From: Sulfurihydrogenibium yellowstonense SS-5 | GTDB taxonomy: Bacteria > Aquificota > Aquificia > Aquificales > Hydrogenothermaceae | Length of the DNA: 10,974 bases | Assembly: GCF_000173615.1 (NCBI RefSeq) | Contig: NZ_ABZS01000035.1 | Coordinates: 1-10,974, forward strand | Direction: 5' to 3' | Shown here: positions 6,441 to 10,974 of the stretch, in pieces | How the letters are laid out: every line of letters begins with the position of its first letter | How positions within the stretch are numbered: the first letter of the stretch is position 1 | Position numbers and translations under genes: made by a program | Notes under the pieces: generated by a model | Databases searched by the model: none | The model's input: only the letters and a program-made list of their open reading frames with translations | What the model was told of the DNA's origin: nothing

Positions 6441-6920
6441 TTAAAAATTTAAAACTATTGATTTATCACCTGCATTTACAAAGCTTAAAAAAGTTGCAGC
6501 TCCAACTGGTTTTTCTACACCATCTATTAAATCATCGACCGTATAACCAAAAAGTGTCATTGCTGTCTGGCATGGATATAATTTTATCTCTAAATCTTTT
6601 GCTTGCCGGATTAGTTGCTCTAAGGATGGGACTTTATGCTTTTCCATCATTCCTTTCATCATAGATGTTGCAAAATCCATCATACCCGGCATTATTGTTA
6701 GTATCTGTGGCACAGAAACAGGCATAGGCATTGCCGGATTTCCTATCGGAGAAACTTTTAAATTTTTATGTTTTTCTTTATGAATTGCATTTAATCCATA
6801 AAAGCTGAAAAACATCCCTACTTCCATACCCATAGCTGCAGCTGTAGTCCCAATTATAAAAGCAGGCATAACTTTATCTAAGGTTCCACTTAAAACGATA
6901 ATTCCAACTCTTGTAGCCAT
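6441..6920 (-). CDS. DsrE2-like sulfur-carrier protein (DsrE/F/H superfamily)
   Basis: This 159-residue protein belongs to the DsrE/DsrF/DrsH-like family, close to the DsrE2 branch that relays protein-bound sulfane sulfur with TusA and rhodaneses in sulfur oxidisers. The single conserved cysteine is C117 in YPCQTAM, the expected persulfide-carrying residue. An N-terminal strand (VGIIVLSG, 5-12) and a long nonpolar helix (about 18-43) follow the family pattern, and a methionine-rich section (about 64-93) lies between the helix and the cysteine strand. GGAG at 6926-6929 is 5 nt from the ATG. The gene stands alone, without TusA, rhodanese or hdr genes beside it. A promoter and a Crp/Fnr-like palindrome lie upstream, and a hairpin terminator downstream, so it is probably monocistronic and regulated. 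The family call is firm; its exact sulfur partner is unknown. Confidence 0.87.
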   Translation of the reverse strand: MATRVGIIVLSGTLDKVMPAFIIGTTAAAMGMEVGMFFSFYGLNAIHKEKHKNLKVSPIGNPAMPMPVSVPQILTIMPGMMDFATSMMKGMMEKHKVPSLEQLIRQAKDLEIKLYPCQTAMTLFGYTVDDLIDGVEKPVGAATFLSFVNAGDKSIVLNF

Positions 6921-6956
6921 TTTTACTCCATATATAAAAATATATTTTCTATATTT

Positions 6957-6962
6957 ATTATA
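6957..6962 (-). promoter_or_regulatory. -10 element for dsrE2
   Basis: On the - strand it reads TATAAT, giving a predicted start near 6950 and a leader of about 30 nt containing GGAG. The matching -35 (6980-6985, TTTCAA) is poor, which fits a promoter that depends on an activator bound just upstream. Confidence 0.45.
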
Positions 6963-6985
6963 TTTATATGAATATTTATTTGAAA

Positions 6986-6999
6986 ATGATATATATCAT
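6986..6999. promoter_or_regulatory. Crp/Fnr-type palindrome upstream of dsrE2
   Basis: ATGATATATATCAT is a perfect 14-bp palindrome and contains TGAT-N4-ATCA, the core of the Fnr consensus TTGAT-N4-ATCAA. Its centre is about 42 bp upstream of the predicted dsrE2 start, the usual place of a class II activator. AT-rich DNA yields palindromes by chance, so the position is the stronger argument. Confidence 0.5.
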
Positions 7000-7002
7000 A
7001 CT

Positions 7003-7441
7003 CTAATGATAACTTACAGTTGCTACCTTGACCAACCTTGAAATGTCATAAGAAAAAATAGCCATAATGATTTTCAAAACAAAGCCTGTAAAACTTATAA
7101 CCCTAGCTTTTCCACCAAGATAAATACTTTTCAAACAGACTCTAAGATTTCTATTTTTTCCTTCTTATAACTTTCTCTTTTTCCTCGTCTTCACCTTCAT
7201 GTCTTTTACTCCTTTTATCTCCCAATGGTCTAAAATTTATACCTTCCTCTTTAAGCCGATCTTCAATACCTTAGTTATTATGGCCTTTATTTCCTATTAA
7301 CTTATCTTCTCTCTCCATGTAATTGAAAGACATGTGAGCTAAGTCTTCTAAATCATGGCAACTTCCAGAAGTTAATCAAAACTCACAAATAAAACTATTT
7401 TCATCCCAAACAATATGATGCTTTATTTTGTAAAAATCCAT
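7003..7441 (-). pseudogene. Decayed IS982-family transposase
   Basis: Read on the - strand, broken frames give successive pieces of an IS982-type DDE transposase. From 7441 the first frame yields KIKHHIVWDENSFICEF, a stop, LTSGSCHDLEDLAHM, then IGNKGHNN, a stop, and GIEDRLKEEGINFRPL. After a frameshift around 7150-7170, another frame yields GGKARVISFTGFVLKI and MAIFSYDISRL before TAG at 7003-7005. The last piece closely resembles the IS982 C-terminus. The motif normally reading GDKAY, which carries a catalytic aspartate, here reads GNKGH. The N-terminal half is missing beyond 7441, where a palindromic repeat element begins. With several stops, a frameshift and truncation it cannot make an active enzyme. 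Confidence 0.8.
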
Positions 7442-7451
7442 AGTATTAAGC

Positions 7452-7619
7452 ATTCATACCTTGGGGTGAGAAATTAGCAGTTTTTATGAAATTTAAAAAG
7501 GAGATCCTTCGGACTTACGTCCTCAGGATGACGAGGAACTTCCGAATGATGTCATTCTGAGCGAAGTGAAGAATCTCCTACTTTTATTGAATTTCTCACC
7601 CGACATATTAAAATGAATG
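7452..7619. repeat. MITE-like element with the same arms in opposite topology
   Basis: A perfect 12-bp inverted pair (GGGTGAGAAATT at 7464-7475, its complement at 7590-7601) and a looser outer pair (CATTCAT near 7451-7457, ATGAATG near 7613-7619) enclose two inner arms. These are GAGATCCTTCGGAC...GGATGAC (7501-7532) and GTCATTCTGAGCG...GAATCTC (7551-7577). The first inner arm differs from the complement of 2834-2864 by a single extra base. Compared with the element at 2798-2948, the arms are turned inside out: GTCAT ends face inward here and outward there. There is no coding capacity. It cuts off the transposase remnant on its left. Confidence 0.7.
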
Positions 7620-7642
7620 TTTCTTCGTTCATTATAACACCT

Positions 7643-7670
7643 CTATAGACTTTTTAAAGTTTTTCTATAG
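7643..7670. promoter_or_regulatory. Dyad of two CTATAG sites around ACTTTTTAAAGT
   Basis: Two identical self-complementary hexamers CTATAG (7643-7648 and 7665-7670) are exactly 22 bp apart and flank the dyad ACTTT-TT-AAAGT (7649-7660). It lies about 170-200 bp upstream of aioR. It could be an operator for a dimeric regulator or a weak hairpin; the stem is too AT-rich for a strong terminator in a thermophile. Confidence 0.3.
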
Positions 7671-7708
7671 AAGGGCTTTTTAATTTATGATTTCTGTCAG
7701 GTATCAAC

Positions 7709-7735
7709 TTGGGTTAATATATAATTATATATAAT
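7709..7735 (+). promoter_or_regulatory. Possible sigma-70-type promoter for aioR
   Basis: TTGGGT at 7709-7714 is followed by two TATAAT hexamers (7720-7725 and 7730-7735) in a run of alternating AT. The second gives a 15-bp spacer, short of the ideal 17. TAATAT at 7732-7737 gives 17 bp. The leader to aioR would be about 100 nt. The AT richness makes this weak evidence. Confidence 0.3.
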
Positions 7736-7841
7736 ATCCTTGCAAAGAGTAACCAAAAAATTGAAAAAACTTATTAGCTATTTAGCCTAAAAAATAAGGA
7801 ACATTGATTCTCTATCTTTTTAGAACAAAGGAGGCGGATAA

Positions 7842-9218
7842 ATGGTTCATATCCTCAATAAAGATAAAAATATGAGAGTATTAGTTGTAGATGATGAATG
7901 CTGTGTATTAAATTTTGTAAAAAAGATCCTTGGTACAAAGGGTTTTGAAGTAATAACACTACAATCCTCTAAAGGTTTAGAAGATTATCTATTAATAAGC
8001 GACTTGCTTTTGATAGATATAAAGTTGGAAGACGAGAATGGGATAGATGTAGTAGAAAGGTTGAGGACAAAAGGTTTCAACATCCCAGTAATTTTTTTAA
8101 CCGACTATACAGATGCGAATACAGTAATAAGTGCATCAAGATTTTCTGCTACAAATATACTTAAAAAACCTTTAAACGACGAAGAGCTTTTACGAGTTGT
8201 AAAAGAGATGTTGGGATATAACCTAAATCCTACTATTCCATATAGTAGAGAGTATAAAGTAATCGGCTCTTCAAAGGCTATGTTTGAAGTTTTTAAAAAA
8301 ATTGGTTTAGCTTGCCAAAATGATCTCAATGTTTTAATAACCGGAGAAACAGGTGTAGGAAAGGAAGTGGTATCACGGCTAATCCATGAAAATAGCCCGA
8401 GAAAAGAAAAACCTTTTGTTATATTGCATTGCCCTGCCATACCTTGGGACCTCTTCGAAGCAGAGCTGTTTGGATATGTAAAGGGAGCCTTTACGGGTGC
8501 CTTGGTAGATAAAAAGGGGAAGGCAAAGTTAGCTGAAGGTGGAACCCTTTTTTTAGACGAAATAGGAGACATTCCTTACAAACTTCAAGCAAAGCTTTTG
8601 GCTTTTGTCGAAAGAAAGAGTTATTTCTCATTGGGAAGCTCCAAGGAAGAGAAAGCAGACGTTAGACTTATTTTTGCTACAAACAGGGACCTAAAAAAAA
8701 TGGTAGAAGAAGGAAAATTTAGAGAAGATCTGTATCATAGAATAAGTCAAATGGGTATCTACATACCACCTCTTAGAGAAAGAAAGGAAGACATAAAACA
8801 GTTAGTCGATTATTTTATAGCTTTTGCTAACGCAGAAATAGGAACCATGGTTGAAGGGGTGGAAGAAGAAGCTATGAAAAAGCTAATGGATTACTCATTC
8901 CCAGGGAATGTACGTGAGCTAAAAAACCTGATTTATAAGACAGTTATTGAAACAAAATTTGGGAAAATAAAAGATTTTGATATACATCCAGAAAAAACAA
9001 CTGTTTACAATACAACATGTTCTTTTGATAGATTTATAGATATGTTGCTTGACTCAACGCCGGAAGAGGATCTTCCTAATCTTCTTGAAAGGATAGAAGT
9101 CTATCTCATAAAGAAACTTCTCGAAAAATACTCAGGCAACAAGTCAAAAGTGGCGGGTCTTTTAGGAATATCTCGAAATACCTTAGAAAATAGGTTAAGA
9201 GGGATTTTTTCAAATTAA
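7842..9218 (+). CDS. aioR: AioR-type sigma-54-dependent response regulator
   Basis: This 458-residue NtrC-class activator has a receiver domain (about 11-125), an AAA+ domain (about 138-370) and a C-terminal Fis-type helix-turn-helix (about 428-456). The receiver has acidic D17/D18, phosphoacceptor D59 (LLIDIKL), T87 and K109, so it should be phosphorylated. The ATPase has Walker A GETGVGKE (168-175), the sigma-54 contact loop GAFTGA (215-220), Walker B LFLDE (236-240) and arginine-finger candidates R294 and R300 in FREDLYHR. AAAGGAGG at 7827-7834 lies 7 nt before the ATG and fixes the start over M11. It sits 295 bp upstream of aioB, whose promoter is of the sigma-54 type, so the role as arsenite-oxidase activator follows from domains plus context. 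No sensor kinase gene adjoins it. All key residues are present. Confidence 0.88.
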   Translation: MVHILNKDKNMRVLVVDDECCVLNFVKKILGTKGFEVITLQSSKGLEDYLLISDLLLIDIKLEDENGIDVVERLRTKGFNIPVIFLTDYTDANTVISASRFSATNILKKPLNDEELLRVVKEMLGYNLNPTIPYSREYKVIGSSKAMFEVFKKIGLACQNDLNVLITGETGVGKEVVSRLIHENSPRKEKPFVILHCPAIPWDLFEAELFGYVKGAFTGALVDKKGKAKLAEGGTLFLDEIGDIPYKLQAKLLAFVERKSYFSLGSSKEEKADVRLIFATNRDLKKMVEEGKFREDLYHRISQMGIYIPPLRERKEDIKQLVDYFIAFANAEIGTMVEGVEEEAMKKLMDYSFPGNVRELKNLIYKTVIETKFGKIKDFDIHPEKTTVYNTTCSFDRFIDMLLDSTPEEDLPNLLERIEVYLIKKLLEKYSGNKSKVAGLLGISRNTLENRLRGIFSN

Positions 9219-9271
9219 ACGTTTAAAGTGATCGATTTATTATTTTGTCGCTGATAACTTATTAACTATTA

Positions 9272-9293
9272 CTCTTATATTTCTCTTATATTT
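9272..9293. repeat. 11-bp tandem duplication CTCTTATATTT x2
   Basis: CTCTTATATTT occurs twice in direct succession (9272-9282 and 9283-9293), a period of about one helical turn. It lies about 190-210 bp upstream of the sigma-54 transcription start. It could be a protein-binding or bending site, or a chance slippage product. Confidence 0.5.
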
Positions 9294-9374
9294 CGCTGCT
9301 TTTTCGTTTCGTCACTTTGTCATAATGCTTCCATTCCAAATGAATTTTTAAATTTATTTAAACGTTGCTCAATT

Positions 9375-9410
9375 TTTGAACATAACCCTATAAAAATTTG
9401 AACATTCAAA
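9375..9410. promoter_or_regulatory. Candidate AioR enhancer: two TTTGAACAT sites
   Basis: TTTGAACAT occurs at 9375-9383 and again at 9397-9405, exactly 22 bp (about two turns) apart on the same face of the helix. The second copy extends into the palindrome TTTGAA-CA-TTCAAA (9397-9410), and the first overlaps the dyad TCAA-TTT-TTGA (9369-9379). The centres are about 80 and 104 bp upstream of the predicted aioBA start, the usual zone for enhancer sites of NtrC-class activators. AT-rich DNA separates them from the promoter. Binding by AioR is inferred. Confidence 0.55.
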
Positions 9411-9455
9411 AAAAATCTACTGATAAAAATCTTTAATTATTAAAGGTTTTAAAAA

Positions 9456-9473
9456 TTGGCACAAAGTTTGCAT
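9456..9473 (+). promoter_or_regulatory. Sigma-54 (-24/-12) promoter of aioBA
   Basis: TTGGCACAAAGTTTGCAT matches the RpoN consensus TGGCAC-N5-TTGCW at every defined position. GG is at 9458-9459 and GC at 9470-9471, the required 12-bp offset. The predicted start is near 9483, giving a leader of about 31 nt before the aioB ATG. It lies directly between a sigma-54 activator gene and the arsenite oxidase genes. Confidence 0.92.
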
Positions 9474-9513
9474 TATATATGGTGTTAATTAAAACTTGGT
9501 AGGAGGTACAGCA

Positions 9514-10023
9514 ATGTTTATGACGAAGATCTCACGAAGAACTTTTATCGGTGGAAGTGCGGCTATGGTTGCACTTTTATCTACGCCAGAGTGGGCAATG
9601 GCTCTTATAACCCAGCCATACCCAAGGTTAAAAATAGCCAACATTAAGGACTTAAAGGTAGGAGAGCCAGTAAGCTTTAATTATCCAGATGAACAATCTC
9701 CAGCAATTCTTATTAAGCTTGGAGAGAGGGCTATTGGTGGTGTGGGACCAGAAGGGGACATCGTAGCCTACTCGTCATTATGTACCCATAAGGGCTGTCC
9801 TGTTAGCTATTCTAAAAAGAGGTTTGTTTGTGCTTGCCACTACTCAATGTTTGACCCTGCAAAAAATGGGCAAACATTTCAGGGACATGCATCTGAATGG
9901 CTTCCTCAGATAATTTTGCGTTTTGAACCAAGAACTGGAAACATATACGCAGAAGGGGTAGAAGGACTTATATGGGGAAGAATTAGAAATATTTTAAAAT
10001 CTAGCAAAATAAGCAAATTATAG
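9514..10023 (+). CDS. aioB: Arsenite oxidase small subunit, Rieske [2Fe-2S] protein AioB
   Basis: AioB passes electrons from the molybdenum subunit AioA to an external acceptor such as a c-type cytochrome, outside the cytoplasmic membrane. The ATG at 9514 is chosen because AGGAGG (9501-9506) lies 7 nt upstream; a longer TTG-started frame from 9496 would cover that site. The 169-residue product opens with a twin-arginine signal (SRRTFIGG, residues 7-14, then a hydrophobic stretch to about 30, possible cleavage after AMA). Rieske ligands are C90, H92, C106 and H109 in CTHKGC and CACHYS. C95 and C108 form the likely disulfide pair, as in NT-26 AioB and cytochrome bc1 Rieske proteins. The spacing between H92 and C106 is 13 residues, against 15 in the Alcaligenes faecalis subunit. 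The C-terminal EGVEGLIWGR resembles AioB of other species. It is followed by aioA after 14 nt. Confidence 0.95.
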   Translation: MFMTKISRRTFIGGSAAMVALLSTPEWAMALITQPYPRLKIANIKDLKVGEPVSFNYPDEQSPAILIKLGERAIGGVGPEGDIVAYSSLCTHKGCPVSYSKKRFVCACHYSMFDPAKNGQTFQGHASEWLPQIILRFEPRTGNIYAEGVEGLIWGRIRNILKSSKISKL

Positions 10024-10037
10024 AGGAGGTACAAAAC

Positions 10038-10974
10038 ATGGCAGTATTTGAAAGAAAGGACAGCATACCAATTCCACCAAAAGATGCACAAAAATTTACA
10101 TCACCTTGCCAGTACTGCAACGTAGGTTGTGGTTATAACATATATAGATGGCCTGTGGGCAAGGAAGGTGGGCTAAAGTCAAACGAAAATGCACTTGGTA
10201 TAGACTTTACTAAACAAGGAGTAGCCCTGCAAAGTCAAGCAATAACCGAAACTATGTACAGCGTAGTAAAAGGAGAGGACGGCAACCTTTACAACGTTTT
10301 AATAATACCAGCAGAAGACTCGCCCATAAATAGAGGAAACTACTCTATAAGGGGAGGAGCTAATGCAGAGGCGACATATTCACCTACAAAGCCCACAAGA
10401 GAAAGAGTACACCAACCATTAATTAGAGTTGGGGATGAGTTAATGCCAGTTAGCTGGGAAGAGGCAATAGATTTAGTCGCAAGAGTAACCAAAGGCATCA
10501 AGGATAAATATGGTCCAGATTCAGTAGCTATGAAAATACACGACCATGGAGGCTCTGGTGCTGGGTTCGAGGAGAACTGGGCAGTTGGAAAATTCTTCTT
10601 CATAGCAGTTGGTACAAAAATGTTATCTATACACAATAGACCGGCCTACAACTCCGAGGTTTGGGGTCAAAGAGAGAGAGGAACTCACGAGCTTAACTAT
10701 ACTTATGAGGATGCAAGACTTGCTGATACCATAGTACTTTGGGGTGCCAACTCTTTTGAAACTGCTTCCGTTTTCTACACAGAACACATGCTTCCAAACC
10801 TTCAAGGTGCAACCATTGATGAAAAGAAAAAAGAGTATTTAAAGGGAGAGCCAGCAGAACCTGCAAGAATGATTGTTATAGACCCAAGAAAAACAGCCAG
10901 CGTAAAAGTTGCAGAGATTGCTGCACCTTATAGAGTTCTTCATTTAAGACCAAATCTTGGAACAGACTACGTAC
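10038..10974 (+). CDS. aioA: Arsenite oxidase large subunit AioA, 5' part
   Basis: AioA is the molybdopterin catalytic subunit (DMSO reductase family) that oxidises As(III) to As(V). The window holds 312 codons of a protein that is usually about 820-850 residues; the rest lies beyond the right edge. The [3Fe-4S] cluster cysteines are C24, C27 and C31 (CQYCNVGC). S103 in NYSIRGG takes the place of a fourth cysteine, as is typical of AioA. H170 and E178 in DHGGSGAGFEENW match, at the same 8-residue spacing, the arsenite-site H195 and E203 of the A. faecalis enzyme. There is no signal peptide, so export with the Tat-tagged AioB is expected. GAGGAGG at 10023-10029 precedes the ATG by 8 nt. Its G+C looks higher than that of the left-hand genes (24/60 and 26/60 in two lines counted by hand). 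Confidence 0.96.
   Translation, partial: MAVFERKDSIPIPPKDAQKFTSPCQYCNVGCGYNIYRWPVGKEGGLKSNENALGIDFTKQGVALQSQAITETMYSVVKGEDGNLYNVLIIPAEDSPINRGNYSIRGGANAEATYSPTKPTRERVHQPLIRVGDELMPVSWEEAIDLVARVTKGIKDKYGPDSVAMKIHDHGGSGAGFEENWAVGKFFFIAVGTKMLSIHNRPAYNSEVWGQRERGTHELNYTYEDARLADTIVLWGANSFETASVFYTEHMLPNLQGATIDEKKKEYLKGEPAEPARMIVIDPRKTASVKVAEIAAPYRVLHLRPNLGTDYV

Noticed and set aside
6350..6664. 104-residue frame on the + strand
   Set aside because: It begins before and crosses the dsrE2 terminator hairpin and then lies antisense to the well-supported dsrE2 gene; no ribosome binding site or family features.
7643..7680. Rho-independent terminator ahead of aioR
   Set aside because: The stem is almost entirely A-T with no firm GC core, which would be unstable in a thermophile, and no + strand gene precedes it.
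8105..8572. 155-residue frame antisense to aioR
   Set aside because: It is the complement of the conserved AAA+ region of aioR, where codon constraint leaves a long open shadow frame.
9496..9513. Six-residue N-terminal extension of AioB from a TTG start
   Set aside because: The extension covers the AGGAGG ribosome binding site; the ATG at 9514 has ideal spacing and starts a normal twin-arginine signal.

Overview
The window looks like a chromosomal segment of a low-G+C, thermophilic, chemolithoautotrophic bacterium. My best guess is Aquificota, Hydrogenothermaceae, close to Sulfurihydrogenibium. This is an inference from the strongly AT-rich background, the AGA/ATA-rich codons, the gene families (DsrE2 sulfur-trafficking protein, arsenite oxidase, IS982-type element) and the style of the intergenic repeats. 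No rRNA or other marker here proves it.

Left part (1-5930). Apart from a possible 27-residue membrane peptide on the + strand (395-478), all genes lie on the - strand, in two compact transcription units. The first is mlaF-like ATPase > thrC > panE, running from about 5904 to 3083, with a 15-nt gap and then a 4-nt ATGA overlap. The second is ctpA > tsaD, running from 2702 to 455, with 1 nt between the genes. These are housekeeping functions: lipid transport ATPase, threonine synthesis, pantothenate/CoA synthesis, periplasmic or processing protease, and tRNA t6A modification. Both units are preceded by extended -10 promoters (TGnTATAAT type). The gap between them (2703-3082) is a nest of palindromic repeats.

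Middle (5930-7841). This is mostly non-coding: degenerate GTGAGA-type tracts, AT-rich DNA with a possible insertion-sequence end, and a terminator hairpin. It also holds one intact gene, dsrE2 (6441-6920, -), with a perfect 14-bp Crp/Fnr-like palindrome about 42 bp upstream of its predicted transcription start. A decayed IS982-family transposase (7003-7441, -) follows directly. Next comes a second palindromic element built from the same arms as the 2.8-kb repeat but in the opposite topology.

Right part (7842-10974). This is an arsenite-oxidation module on the + strand: aioR (sigma-54-dependent response regulator), aioB (Tat-exported Rieske subunit) and the first 312 codons of aioA (molybdopterin/3Fe-4S catalytic subunit, running off the window). 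The aioR-aioB gap contains a textbook -24/-12 sigma-54 promoter and a pair of TTTGAACAT sites 22 bp apart, which are good candidates for the AioR enhancer. The implied circuit is: an arsenite signal leads to phosphorylated AioR, which activates sigma-54 RNA polymerase at 9456-9473 and so aioBA; the AioBA complex is then exported and oxidises As(III) to As(V). The sensor kinase AioS and the binding protein AioX are not in this window. The repeat and insertion-sequence debris to the left makes this look like the edge of an inserted accessory module.
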